The translations under genes and the position numbers were made by a program. DNA of 17,469 nucleotides from an uncultured Sinobacteraceae bacterium (GTDB lineage: Bacteria; Pseudomonadota; Gammaproteobacteria; Steroidobacterales; Steroidobacteraceae). The notes under the pieces are model-generated. The model worked only from the letters and a program-made list of their open reading frames with translations, made no database searches and had not been told where the DNA came from. Where the stretch lies: assembly GCA_937902995.1 (NCBI GenBank), contig CALEKY010000138.1:1-17469 (forward strand). Direction: 5' to 3'. Each line of letters starts with the position of its first letter. Within the stretch, counting starts at the first letter, position 1. This document shows, in pieces, positions 1 through 7,903 of this stretch.

Positions 1-29
1 AGGGAAGAAGGGAAGAAGGGAAGAAGGGG
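1..29. repeat. Short tandem octamer repeat
   Basis: The window opens with three copies of the octamer AGGGAAGA followed by a partial copy (AGGGG). On the minus strand this is a pyrimidine tract lying just behind the epimerase-like gene. It is cut by the window edge, so total copy number is unknown. No function is evident. Confidence 0.7.
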
Positions 30-41
30 CGTTGCGCGCCC
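27..41 (-). terminator. Possible weak terminator after the SDR gene
   Basis: GGGCG (27-31) can pair with CGCCC (37-41) around a 5-nt loop, 25 bases past the stop of the minus-strand gene ending at 67. On the minus strand the hairpin is followed by a C/T-rich tract rather than a clean run of T, so an intrinsic terminator is possible but not convincing. Confidence 0.25.
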
Positions 42-66
42 TACTACTCACCACTCGCGCGTCGAG

Positions 67-963
67 TCACGAGTCACGACCTTCCCCTGCCAAGCTCTGC
101 CTAATCCCCACATCCAAATCCGCATACCGCAACACCACGCCCAGGTGCTTGCGCATTCGCTCGTTGCTCACGCGTCGCGATTCGTTCAGGAACGCGAGGC
201 GTTCGGGCGGGAAGGTGAGTTGTGCTTCGTCGAGAGAGACGCGCGGCGGGGTGGGCAATCCGGCGTGAAGTGCGAGCCGATCGAGAAATTCCGTCGTCGA
301 GCATGCATTGCCGTCGGTGACGTTGTAGACGCCTCGAGCTTCCCGATTCGTCATCGCCAGGACGCACGCTTCGACGAGATCGTCGACTTGAATGCGATTG
401 CTGAAACCGGCTTCGTCGGGATGAACGACCGGCTCGCGAGCGCGCAGGCGTTCGAGCGGTAATCGACCCGGGCCGTAAATGCCCGGCACGCGCAACACGA
501 CGCGTCGCACGTGGCGCTCGGTGCACCAGACGCGAGACATGTCCTCGGCGCTGACGCGGCGCCGCGCACGATCCGAACGTGGCGAAACCGGCGAGCTCTC
601 ATCGACCCACGCGCCTTGCGTATCGCCGTACACCGCGGTCGTGCTCATGTAAACGAATGTTCTCGGCGGCACTGCGGCGATCTGGAAGAACCGGTCGAGT
701 CGCAAATCGCTCTCGCCGTGGGGCGGCGGAGGGGCGAGATAGAACGTCGCTTCGTGGTCGAGCCGTTCGGGAATGGGTGCGCCGAGACGCACCTTGTCCA
801 AATCGAGCGCAATGGCCTCGATGCCCTCGCGCGCCAGCATGCGTGCACTGGCTTGCGTGCGCACGATCGCTGCGACGTGATAATCGTGCAGCAATCGTCG
901 CGCGAGGCGCGTGCCCACATACCCGCACCCAACGATGAGGACTTGCGGTCGTCCAGCGCTCAT
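67..963 (-). CDS. NAD(P)-dependent epimerase/dehydratase-like SDR protein
   Basis: A 298-residue protein of the extended/atypical short-chain dehydrogenase superfamily, related in look to YeeZ-type proteins. The N-terminus carries a Rossmann strand and dinucleotide-binding turn (VLIVGCGYVG, residues 8-17). A central segment STTAVYGD followed by WVDESSP is typical of sugar-nucleotide epimerase folds. I do not see the usual lysine four residues after the tyrosine (YxxxK), so it may be an atypical, possibly non-catalytic or differently acting member; the substrate is unknown. I chose the ATG at 963 because the Rossmann strand follows at once and AGGA lies about 10 bases upstream; an upstream start at 990 would add nine unlikely residues. 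It is the last gene of the hem-containing minus-strand group, 45 bp after the reductase gene. Confidence 0.82.
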   Translation of the reverse strand: MSAGRPQVLIVGCGYVGTRLARRLLHDYHVAAIVRTQASARMLAREGIEAIALDLDKVRLGAPIPERLDHEATFYLAPPPPHGESDLRLDRFFQIAAVPPRTFVYMSTTAVYGDTQGAWVDESSPVSPRSDRARRRVSAEDMSRVWCTERHVRRVVLRVPGIYGPGRLPLERLRAREPVVHPDEAGFSNRIQVDDLVEACVLAMTNREARGVYNVTDGNACSTTEFLDRLALHAGLPTPPRVSLDEAQLTFPPERLAFLNESRRVSNERMRKHLGVVLRYADLDVGIRQSLAGEGRDS

Positions 964-1008
964 TGGCTTAGATCCTAGGGCTGACTGCAATAGATCCCTG
1001 TGCGTCGA

Positions 1009-2073
1009 TCAAGGCTCGGTCTTCGATGCGCTCGAAAGCTTGGCCAGCGTATCGGGCGCAAAGTCGAACGAATCGAAGAACAAGCGTTCGGCCGGCAAAC
1101 CGCGCGTAAGGAATTCGCTGCGCACCGCTTCGACCATGGCCGGCGGTCCGCTCGCGTACACATCGATCGCGTCGAGTCGATTTGCGTAATCCTCGAGCGC
1201 TGCGGTGTGAACCCACCCGGTGCGACCCTTCCATTCATCGCCTTCCTGAGGATTGGACAGCACCGGCGTGTAGCGAAAGTTTTCGTGCCGTGCGCACCAT
1301 TCGCGCAGCAATGCATCTTCGTAAAGATCGACGCGCGTTTGCGCGCCCCAGTAAAGATGCAGCGGTCGACGATCGCCGCGTTCCAGCAATTGCTTGAGCA
1401 TGGCGCGCAGCGGCGCATAGCCCGTACCGCCGCCGATCAATACGGCCGGTCGCGGCGAGCGTTCGCGAAACCAGAATTGGCCCAGCGGACCTTCGATGCG
1501 CAGCAAGGTTTTCGCTTGCATGCCGGAGAAGACTTGCTCGGTGAATTCGCCTCTTGCGACGCGACGGATGTGCAGCTCGATCAATCCGCTGTCGTCGGGC
1601 GGACTGGCGATCGAGAAGCTGCGGCGTCGGTTGTGCGGCAACATGATGTCCAGGTACTGGCCCGCTAGGTAATCGAAACGTTCTGCGGCCGGCAAACGCA
1701 AGAACACGGCCATGACATCGGGTGCGAGCGGCTGCAGCCGTTCGACTCTGCAAGGCAAGCTGCGGACGGTCAGGTCGAGACTCCTCGGCGGTTTGATTTC
1801 TCTGACTTGAATGACGAGCTCGTCGTCGAGCGCGTGGGCCTGGCACAACAACACGAAACCGTCGCGCTCTTCTTCCGGCATGAGTCCCAGCGGACGTCCA
1901 TTCGGATAGGAAATTCGTCCCGACACGATGCGTGCTCGACAAGACGAGCAATGACCGCCCTTACAGCTGTGCGGCAGGTTCAATCCGACGCGCAACGCCG
2001 CGTCCAGGATCGACTCGTCTTCCTCGACCGTGAGAATTTGCTGCGAAGGCAGAAGCGTGACGCGGGCGGGCAT
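1009..2073 (-). CDS. 2Fe-2S/FAD/NAD(P)H oxidoreductase (CDP-6-deoxy-delta-3,4-glucoseen reductase-like)
   Basis: A 354-residue electron-transfer flavoprotein with a plant-type ferredoxin domain at the N-terminus. Cys37, Cys42, Cys45 and Cys77 form the CX4CX2C...C cluster motif. A ferredoxin-reductase module follows, with FAD-binding RSFSIASP (151-158) and nucleotide-binding GGGTGYAP (214-221), ending in a DSFDF segment typical of the family. Such proteins pass electrons from NAD(P)H through FAD and the cluster to an oxygenase or dehydrase partner. The common database name refers to AscD/E3 of 3,6-dideoxyhexose synthesis, but no partner of that pathway is present here, so the real substrate is unknown. 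The ATG at 2073 is preferred: a longer in-frame reading overlaps hemY and lacks family similarity. It starts 16 bp after hemY and is probably cotranscribed with it. Confidence 0.85.
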   Translation of the reverse strand: MPARVTLLPSQQILTVEEDESILDAALRVGLNLPHSCKGGHCSSCRARIVSGRISYPNGRPLGLMPEEERDGFVLLCQAHALDDELVIQVREIKPPRSLDLTVRSLPCRVERLQPLAPDVMAVFLRLPAAERFDYLAGQYLDIMLPHNRRRSFSIASPPDDSGLIELHIRRVARGEFTEQVFSGMQAKTLLRIEGPLGQFWFRERSPRPAVLIGGGTGYAPLRAMLKQLLERGDRRPLHLYWGAQTRVDLYEDALLREWCARHENFRYTPVLSNPQEGDEWKGRTGWVHTAALEDYANRLDAIDVYASGPPAMVEAVRSEFLTRGLPAERLFFDSFDFAPDTLAKLSSASKTEP

Positions 2074-2089
2074 GATGAACGGACGCGAG

Positions 2090-3346
2090 CTAAGAGCGGC
2101 GGCGATCGCCCGTACGCCGATCCTGCCAGCGCCGAGCGCGGATCGGCGGCAACTTCGCCTTGCGGCCGATGGCGTGCACGAGCGCGTCGTGCAGCACTTT
2201 GTTGGCACGCTCGCGCTCGCCGAGCTGCTCCAGCAATCCCGCGAGGAGCTGATAGGTTTCGAGCCGCGGCCGCAGTGCCAGGCTCGTTTCGAGCAGACTA
2301 CGTGCCTTGCCGTACAGCTCGGCCTGCATCGCCAAGCGCGCACACGTCACCATGAGCGCCGGGTCCTGCGGATGCGCAGCGAGCCAGCGCTCGGCGCGAT
2401 CGAGCGTTGCCAACGGCTCAGCGGTTTCGAGATCGCCGTAGGCGAGCACGGCGGCTTCATCCCATTGTTCTTCGAGCAGCGCGCGAAGCTCGCTTTCGGC
2501 GGATTCGTGGTCGCCGCACGCCATCGCGCCTCGCGCATACGCGATGACGATTTCCGGCCGCCGCGTCAGCGACTTCGGCAAGGCCTTCCAGGCAGCGGCG
2601 AGCTCCTCGCTGTTCTTCTTTGCGGCTGCGGCTTTCAAACGATCGAGATAGATCTGCGCAACCGTTTCATCGATGGCCGACGTGCTGATGCCGCGCGTGC
2701 TGCGCAGCCGCGGCTCGAGCTCCTGCAGCTTTTCCCATTGCCCTGTCTGCCGATAAATGCGTGCAAGCAGCATCAAGCCGCGTGCATTCTGTTCGCCGCA
2801 GTTGTCGAGCTGTTCGAGCGTTGCGAGCGCTGCATCGAGCTTTTGATGTTTGATCAGAAGCTCGGCTTGCATGATCAGAATCGGCGCTCGGCGGTCGCCG
2901 GCTTTGTCGAGCGCCCGCGCCAGCAAATCGTCACGCCGGTCGTGAGCGCCTTGCAGCTCTGCCGCTCGCGCGGCCACGAGGTAGTGTGCCGCAGGTTCTT
3001 CTGCGTCGTGCGCCGAGCGAGCCAACGTCGTTTCGGCCGAAGCCCAATCGCCCTCGGACATTTCGAGAATGCCGCGCGCGAGACTGCGCCGCGCTCTTTG
3101 TAGACGCCGTTCTTCTTGCGCCTCGCGCCACAGACGTCGCGCTCGAATCAGCCGTGCGACGAGCCGAATGAGCACATAAACGGCAATCGCCGCGAGCACG
3201 AAGCTCACACCCGACATTTCGATGAGCGTATTGCCGAAGCGTAGAGCGACGTAGCCGGGATCGGCGAGCAGGAATTGCGCGAGCGCAGCGCCGCACAGCA
3301 GGGCTGCCGCGACGTACAGCGCGACTTTCATCGGGCCCGGCTTCAT
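2090..3346 (-). CDS. hemY: HemY, heme-biosynthesis-associated TPR membrane protein
   Basis: A 418-residue inner-membrane protein of the proteobacterial HemY family. This is not the Bacillus protoporphyrinogen oxidase of the same name. Two hydrophobic segments lie at about residues 7-27 and 44-68, followed by a basic stretch (RARRLWREAQEERR) and a long helical, alanine/leucine-rich region with TPR-like repeats. Its exact biochemical role is unsettled in the family; it is tied to late heme or porphyrin handling by its constant position after hemX. The start at 3346 overlaps the hemX stop as ATGA, which suggests translational coupling; a second ATG at 3331 is possible. The C-terminus is unusually Arg-rich (RARRWQDRRTGDRRR). 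Confidence 0.9.
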   Translation of the reverse strand: MKPGPMKVALYVAAALLCGAALAQFLLADPGYVALRFGNTLIEMSGVSFVLAAIAVYVLIRLVARLIRARRLWREAQEERRLQRARRSLARGILEMSEGDWASAETTLARSAHDAEEPAAHYLVAARAAELQGAHDRRDDLLARALDKAGDRRAPILIMQAELLIKHQKLDAALATLEQLDNCGEQNARGLMLLARIYRQTGQWEKLQELEPRLRSTRGISTSAIDETVAQIYLDRLKAAAAKKNSEELAAAWKALPKSLTRRPEIVIAYARGAMACGDHESAESELRALLEEQWDEAAVLAYGDLETAEPLATLDRAERWLAAHPQDPALMVTCARLAMQAELYGKARSLLETSLALRPRLETYQLLAGLLEQLGERERANKVLHDALVHAIGRKAKLPPIRARRWQDRRTGDRRRS

Positions 3347-4398
3347 TGCGCGCTCCGCGGCATCGAGCGCTGCAAGCTTTGCGCAGATTTCGAGATGTCC
3401 GGCAGTCGCGGATCGATATCCACGGCCTCCAGGAGTTGAATGTCTTTGAGAAGCGCCTGTGTCGACGGGCTCTCCATGTCGAAGAACTCGGCGAGCCATT
3501 GGCGCGCCGCTGCGAGCGCGCTGCGATAGGCCTCCGCATCGTGCCGAGCGACGGCCGTGCGCGCCGACAGCAGCAGCAATTGCAGGTGTTGCCGGCGTAC
3601 GAGTTGTTCGTTCAGCGTCACAACGGTACCGCCGCGCTCGTCGATGTCGCGCACTCGCAGGAAGCTCGCAAGCGCTCGCCCCAGGATCGCGCGAGCCCGA
3701 GCGAACCAGCCTTGCGGCAGCTCGGTGTCGGAGTCCGATCCGTCATCGACTGCGAGGAGGCCGGCGATCGGCAAACGCGCCACTTCGGCTTCGGCGGCCG
3801 ACAAGCGCGTCATGAGCCCGGTTCGATCGGGAACCCGCGCCGTGCGCAACGCTTGCAAATCGCTCGCGATCTGCTGACGCACCGCCGTGAGCGACGGATC
3901 GCGCAACGATGCCAGGCGCGAGTCGGCAGTTTCGAGCGCGGTAATCGCGGTAGCGACATCGCGGTCTAGCACGAGGCTGCGCTGTGCGATCTCCATCAGA
4001 AACAGCGCTTCGGCACGCGACCACGCTCGCTGCGGACCTTCGGTGCGCCCGTGCAGCTCGTCGATGGCCGCGCTCAGATCGGCGACCTGTTTCGGTAGCG
4101 GTTCGAGTGTACCGAGCCGTTCGAGCAGATCGCGTTCGCTGCGCCGTTCGCGCTCGGCGAGCGCACGCAGTTCGCCTTCGAGGGCATTGCGATCGGCTGC
4201 AAGTGTCCTCGCCAGATCGTTTACTTGCTCCAGACGTTCGCGCGTCGCATCGAGGCGCCACAGCGAGTACGCTGCTGTGGCGAGCGCGAGCACCGCAATG
4301 GCGGTCGTCAATCGGCTGTAGGAATGGGCTCGCTTGCGCGGCGCTTCATCCGGCAGCGCGGGCTTGGCGGGAAGTTGCAGCGGAGAATGATCGGACAT
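3343..4398 (-). CDS. hemX: HemX family membrane protein
   Basis: A 351-residue protein of the HemX family, often labelled uroporphyrinogen-III C-methyltransferase although this form lacks a visible SAM-methyltransferase domain. A short cytoplasmic N-terminus is followed by one transmembrane helix at about residues 31-48. Next comes a charged coiled-coil-like region (about 50-105, rich in Arg, Glu and Leu), then an alpha-helical C-terminal domain. Family members sit between hemD and hemY and are thought to organise or regulate tetrapyrrole enzymes at the membrane, which is inference. The stop overlaps the hemY start by 4 bp. The upstream gap to hemD is 89 bp and contains a possible extended -10 promoter, so hemXY may also be transcribed separately from hemCD. 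Confidence 0.9.
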   Translation of the reverse strand: MSDHSPLQLPAKPALPDEAPRKRAHSYSRLTTAIAVLALATAAYSLWRLDATRERLEQVNDLARTLAADRNALEGELRALAERERRSERDLLERLGTLEPLPKQVADLSAAIDELHGRTEGPQRAWSRAEALFLMEIAQRSLVLDRDVATAITALETADSRLASLRDPSLTAVRQQIASDLQALRTARVPDRTGLMTRLSAAEAEVARLPIAGLLAVDDGSDSDTELPQGWFARARAILGRALASFLRVRDIDERGGTVVTLNEQLVRRQHLQLLLLSARTAVARHDAEAYRSALAAARQWLAEFFDMESPSTQALLKDIQLLEAVDIDPRLPDISKSAQSLQRSMPRSAQ

Positions 4399-4443
4399 AC
4401 GCGGGCGTGCGGAGCGCAGACAGAGCCGAAACAGCAGGCGGGT

Positions 4444-4452
4444 ATGCTAGCA
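4444..4452 (-). promoter_or_regulatory. Possible extended -10 promoter upstream of hemX
   Basis: On the minus strand the sequence reads TGC-TAGCAT, an extended -10 pattern (TGn followed by a 4/6 match to TATAAT), 46 bp before the hemX start. No good -35 box is seen at the expected distance. The same 10-mer GTGCTAGCAT occurs ahead of the AI-2E permease gene, which raises the likelihood that it is functional. Confidence 0.35.
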
Positions 4453-4487
4453 CGCGAGTTCGCGCGCTCTCAGCGCATGCACGCGCG

Positions 4488-5258
4488 TCAGTCGCATCGT
4501 GCCCGAGTGAGCCACCGAGCGAGCGTACCGACGATGGCCGCATCGTCGGCACCGTTCGTGACCAGCGCTTGACCGCGCCAACCCGCAGCGGCGGCTGCAT
4601 CGACGATGCGTCGGCTCGGTGCAAGCAGCGGCGTTTCGTTGAGTAATTTGCGACCGCGCGGCGTCAGCAGCTCGACCAGATTGCGATAGGTTTCCACGCT
4701 CGTCGCCGTCACGGCATCGATCGGCAACTCGGACCAGCGCGTTTCCAACGCTTCGATCTCGGCTGGAGATACCTGCGGCCGAACGCGGCGATACACCTCG
4801 AGAATCTGCACCCGTACGCCGCGTGCGGTCAGCGTTTCTCGAAGCAGCTCTCGGCCGCCTTCGCCGCGCACGATCAATACGGATTGACCGGGCGCCGTCC
4901 GAAAATCCGCTTGGGCGAGCAGCGCCTCGCTCGTGTACGGCGGATTCGCGACGACATCGGCGGGCATGTTCGCCGCCGCGAGCGCGCTCGCCGTCGCCTT
5001 GCCGATGGCGACGATACGCGTTACATCGGTGCGCGAAATGAGTGGGGCGCCGAACTGAACCGCATGCACGCTCGCAAAAAGCACCCAATCGTGCGGCTGC
5101 GGTGCCTGAGTAGCGAGCGGCTCGATGGCAATGGCCGGAAAGACGATGGGCTCGCCGCCGAGCGCGGCGATCGATTGCGCCAAGGCATCGGCCTGCGGCT
5201 GCGGACGAGTCACGAGAACCGACGCACCCGTCAGCGGCGGAATGATGTGCGGAATCAT
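4488..5258 (-). CDS. hemD: Uroporphyrinogen-III synthase HemD
   Basis: A 256-residue enzyme that closes hydroxymethylbilane to uroporphyrinogen III with inversion of ring D, the second cytoplasmic step of this cluster's pathway. Recognisable family features are the N-terminal VLVTRPQPQADAL, the DWVLFASVHAVQ segment, VAIGKATASAL, the VLIVRGEGGRELLRETL segment near the domain hinge, and AVTATSVETYRNL (the S/T-S-x-x-x-x-NL pattern) in the C-terminal half. Length matches the family. The ATG at 5258 overlaps the hemC stop as ATGA, so hemC and hemD are probably translationally coupled, as expected for enzymes that hand on an unstable intermediate. Confidence 0.95.
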   Translation of the reverse strand: MIPHIIPPLTGASVLVTRPQPQADALAQSIAALGGEPIVFPAIAIEPLATQAPQPHDWVLFASVHAVQFGAPLISRTDVTRIVAIGKATASALAAANMPADVVANPPYTSEALLAQADFRTAPGQSVLIVRGEGGRELLRETLTARGVRVQILEVYRRVRPQVSPAEIEALETRWSELPIDAVTATSVETYRNLVELLTPRGRKLLNETPLLAPSRRIVDAAAAAGWRGQALVTNGADDAAIVGTLARWLTRARCD

Positions 5259-6190
5259 GGCGACTTGGCGCGCTGTTCGGCGAGCAAGGCATCGGCGCCG
5301 GCCGCGAGGATGCGCTCTGCAAGCCGGGTGCCCAGCGTTTCAGCCTGCTCGACGGGGCCCTCGATTCGATCGCGGTAAACGCGCTGTCCGTCCGGCGATC
5401 CGACGACGCCTTGCAGCGTGACCGTATTGCCTTGCAATTCGGCGAAACCGGCGATCGGCGACTGGCAACTGCCTTGTAGTCGCAGCGCAAAGGCGCGCTC
5501 CGCCGAGCAACATGCCCATGCGGTTGCATCGTTCAAGCCGCGTACGAGCGAAATGCTGCGTTCGTCGCCGCTGCGACACTCGATGCCGACGATGGCCTGA
5601 CCGACCGCGGGCAGCGAGATCGAGAAAGGAATCCGCTCGGTGATACGCCGCTCCAAGCCAAGCCTCATCAATCCGGCACAGGCGAGCACGATCGCGTCGT
5701 ATTGGTCTTCGTCGAGCTTGCGCATCCGCGTCTCCACGTTGCCGCGCAGCGTGAACATCTGGAGATCCGGACGCGCTGCTTTGAGCTGGCATTGACGGCG
5801 TAGGCTCGATGTTCCGACCCGTGCGCCCTGCGGGAGCTCATCGAACCTGGAATAGCGTGTCGAGACGAACGCATCGTGCGCATCGGCGCGCTCCAGCACG
5901 GCGACGATCTCCATGCCCGGAGGCATTTCGGTCGGCACGTCCTTCATCGAGTGCACCGCAATATCGGCGCGATCCTCGACCAAGGCGAGCTCGAGCTCCT
6001 TGACGAACAAACCTTTGCCGCCGACTTCGGCGAGCGCGCGATCCGTCACGCGATCTCCCTGTGTCGTCATGGGTACGAGCACGACTTCGAGCTGCGGATG
6101 CAACGCGCGCAAACGCGTTGCCACGTGCTCTGCCTGCCACAAGGCGAGCCGGCTCTGACGGGTGGCGATACGAAGCGGACGGTCGTACAT
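5255..6190 (-). CDS. hemC: Hydroxymethylbilane synthase (porphobilinogen deaminase) HemC
   Basis: A 311-residue enzyme that joins four porphobilinogens into hydroxymethylbilane. Diagnostic features: N-terminal LRIATRQSRLALWQA; the catalytic aspartate Asp84 in HSMKDVPTEMP; GTSSLRRQCQL (126-136); LRGNVETRMRKL (148-159); and Cys242 in GSCQSPIAGFAE, which holds the dipyrromethane cofactor. All are intact and the length is normal. It starts 31 bp after the stop of the AI-2E permease gene with no clear promoter or strong ribosome-binding site in the gap, so it may be read from the permease transcript or from a promoter inside that gene. In Pseudomonas the gene follows algR directly; here other genes lie between. 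Confidence 0.97.
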   Translation of the reverse strand: MYDRPLRIATRQSRLALWQAEHVATRLRALHPQLEVVLVPMTTQGDRVTDRALAEVGGKGLFVKELELALVEDRADIAVHSMKDVPTEMPPGMEIVAVLERADAHDAFVSTRYSRFDELPQGARVGTSSLRRQCQLKAARPDLQMFTLRGNVETRMRKLDEDQYDAIVLACAGLMRLGLERRITERIPFSISLPAVGQAIVGIECRSGDERSISLVRGLNDATAWACCSAERAFALRLQGSCQSPIAGFAELQGNTVTLQGVVGSPDGQRVYRDRIEGPVEQAETLGTRLAERILAAGADALLAEQRAKSP

Positions 6191-6221
6191 CAGATTAAGT
6201 AGCTATCGGTGACGCCGACGC

Positions 6222-7337
6222 TCAGACAGGCGTCTTGGGTTCGAGCTCGGCTCGGCGCATTTCGAGCACGAAACGGATGAGCGCAATGATCAGGGCGAGA
6301 ATGACCGGCCCGAGGAACAAACCGATCGCGCCGAACGCGGCCAGTCCGCCGAGCACGCCGATGAACACCGTCAACGTACTGACGTCGGCGCGTCCTGAGA
6401 CGAGCCAAGGCCTCACGAAATTGTCGACGAGCGAGACCAAGAGGGCACCCCACACGACCATGAAGATGGCCCAGCCCCAGTGACCTTGCGCCGCCAGCAC
6501 GATGGCCGCCGGCACCCAGACGATCGCCGTGCCGCCGAACGGCAACAGCGCCGTGAGCGCTGCAATGACACCGAACACGACCGGCGACGGAAGTCCTGTG
6601 ATCAAGAACGCAATCCCGACCAAGGTGCCCTGGATCAATGCGGTGAGGCCGGTCCCGAAGACCATCGCGCGCGTCACGGCGCTCAAGTGATCGAACAACC
6701 GTGCCTTGTAGGCGCGCGGCATCGGAATCAGTTCGCGCGCCGTTTTCAGCATGTCCTCGCCGTCGCGGATGAAGAAGAACAGCATGAACACCATGAGCAT
6801 GAATCCGACGACGGTGCCGATCGCGCCGAGAAACACGCGTCCGCCCGCCGAGGCCAATGATTGCAGGATTTGCTGCGTACCCTGCACCGCCCATCCGCGC
6901 AATTGCGCCGTGTTGATGTCCAGCGTGCTCTCGAGCCATGCCAGTGCGTTCTGCACCCAAGGAACTTCGGTGAAGCTCAGCACGTTCGATCTCGCCTGAT
7001 CGGCGACGGTGGTCTGCGCGAAATGCAGTAACTGGCCCACTTGTGCGGCGAACGCAGCGCTCAAGGCCGTCAGCGGACCCAGGAACACGATCAAGACGAG
7101 CACCGTGAGCAGGAGCGCCGACCACTGCGCGCGTCCGCGCAGCTTGCGCGTCAACCTGACGTGCAGGGGGTGGACGAGGAAGGCGAGAAAGATCGCCCAG
7201 GTAATCGGTCCCAGGAACGGCTCGACAATGCGATAGAGCGCAATCCCCAATGCCGCAGTGACGGCCAGGGCAAACGATCGGGCGTAGAACCGGTCGTCAG
7301 TCCGTAGGCGCGGAGGCGGCGGCGGGGGCGTATCCAT
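6222..7337 (-). CDS. AI-2E family transporter (PerM/YdiK-type permease)
   Basis: A 371-residue polytopic membrane protein. A proline-rich start (seven Pro in the first ten residues) is followed by two adjacent N-terminal helices, a third near residues 75-100, a long periplasmic-type stretch, and several more C-terminal helices. Family signatures include LPSPVVFGVIAALTALLP, GGTAIVWVPAAI and VDNFVRPWLVSGR in the C-terminal half. Members include TqsA (AI-2 export), PerM and YdiK; substrates differ and cannot be read from sequence, so quorum-signal transport should not be assumed. AGGAG lies 11 bases before the ATG. It heads the minus-strand group leading into hemC and is divergent from the yqjD-like operon. 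Confidence 0.93.
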   Translation of the reverse strand: MDTPPPPPPRLRTDDRFYARSFALAVTAALGIALYRIVEPFLGPITWAIFLAFLVHPLHVRLTRKLRGRAQWSALLLTVLVLIVFLGPLTALSAAFAAQVGQLLHFAQTTVADQARSNVLSFTEVPWVQNALAWLESTLDINTAQLRGWAVQGTQQILQSLASAGGRVFLGAIGTVVGFMLMVFMLFFFIRDGEDMLKTARELIPMPRAYKARLFDHLSAVTRAMVFGTGLTALIQGTLVGIAFLITGLPSPVVFGVIAALTALLPFGGTAIVWVPAAIVLAAQGHWGWAIFMVVWGALLVSLVDNFVRPWLVSGRADVSTLTVFIGVLGGLAAFGAIGLFLGPVILALIIALIRFVLEMRRAELEPKTPV

Positions 7338-7370
7338 CGGTGAAGTCGCTCCTGGGTTTCCAGACTGCGA

Positions 7371-7379
7371 ATGCTAGCA
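7371..7379 (-). promoter_or_regulatory. Possible extended -10 promoter of the AI-2E permease (and hem) group
   Basis: The minus strand reads TGC-TAGCAT about 34 bp before the permease start. It is an extended -10 type element, identical over 10 bases to the one ahead of hemX. No convincing -35 hexamer is visible. It would give a leader of roughly 27 nt. Confidence 0.4.
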
Positions 7380-7390
7380 CCCGTGAGGGA

Positions 7391-7411
7391 TCCCACGTAT
7401 TTGGCGTGGGA
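7391..7411. promoter_or_regulatory. Inverted repeat in the divergent permease/yqjD intergenic region
   Basis: TCCCACG (7391-7397) and CGTGGGA (7405-7411) form a perfect 7-bp inverted repeat with a 7-nt A/T-rich centre. It lies directly upstream of the putative permease -10 element, where it would overlap a -35 position. It could be an operator or a small hairpin. A smaller repeat, GCCC-N7-GGGC, follows about 10 bp later. Confidence 0.35.
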
Positions 7412-7583
7412 AGCCGTGAGCCCATTTAACGGGCGGATGTGTAACGCTTGCGGTGAGAAGGCGGCGGTGGATCCGTTGTCGATTCGAACCGAGTTCGATT
7501 GCTGAGCGTCGAGCCCGAAGGCTACGATCGGTTGTCGATGCGCAAATTGTCGGGAATGTCATGAACTTGAATCGGGAGAGCCT

Positions 7584-7892
7584 ATGAACAGTCACGCGCC
7601 GAGCACCGATAAGTTGGTCGAAGACCTGAAGCTGGTCATTCGCGATGCCGAGGATCTGATTCGAGCGACATCGGCACAGACGGGAGAGAGGATTCAAGAA
7701 ATCCGTGCGCGCGCGGAAGAGTCCTTGCGCCAGGCGCGCAGCCGCCTCGCGGCGATCGAGGACGAGGCCTATCAACGCGCTCGTGACGTGGCGAACGCAA
7801 CCGAAGGCTATGTGCGCGAGAACCCGTGGCAGTCCGTCGGCATCGCCGCAGGCGTCGGTTTGCTCTTGGGCTTGCTGTTAGGTCGCCGCTGA
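7584..7892 (+). CDS. yqjD: YqjD/ElaB-type DUF883 protein, ribosome/membrane-associated
   Basis: A 102-residue protein of the DUF883 (ElaB/YqjD/YgaM) family. Residues 8-75 are a charged amphipathic helix region (VEDLKLVIRDAEDLIRAT ... RQARSRLAAIEDEAYQRA). A short linker ENPWQSVGIAAG leads to a C-terminal glycine/leucine-rich tail anchor ending GLLLGRR, the family hallmark. E. coli YqjD and ElaB are stationary-phase, inner-membrane-anchored proteins that bind ribosomes; the same role here is inference. The start is supported by GGGAG five to eight bases upstream. It is the first gene of a three-gene operon in the same order as E. coli yqjD-yqjE-yqjK. Confidence 0.92.
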   Translation: MNSHAPSTDKLVEDLKLVIRDAEDLIRATSAQTGERIQEIRARAEESLRQARSRLAAIEDEAYQRARDVANATEGYVRENPWQSVGIAAGVGLLLGLLLGRR

Positions 7893-7903
7893 GCGGACCG
7901 ACC

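Noticed and set aside
2074..2343. A 90-residue N-terminal extension of the reductase
   Set aside because: It overlaps hemY on the same strand in another frame and lies before the complete ferredoxin domain; ATG 2073 fits the family.
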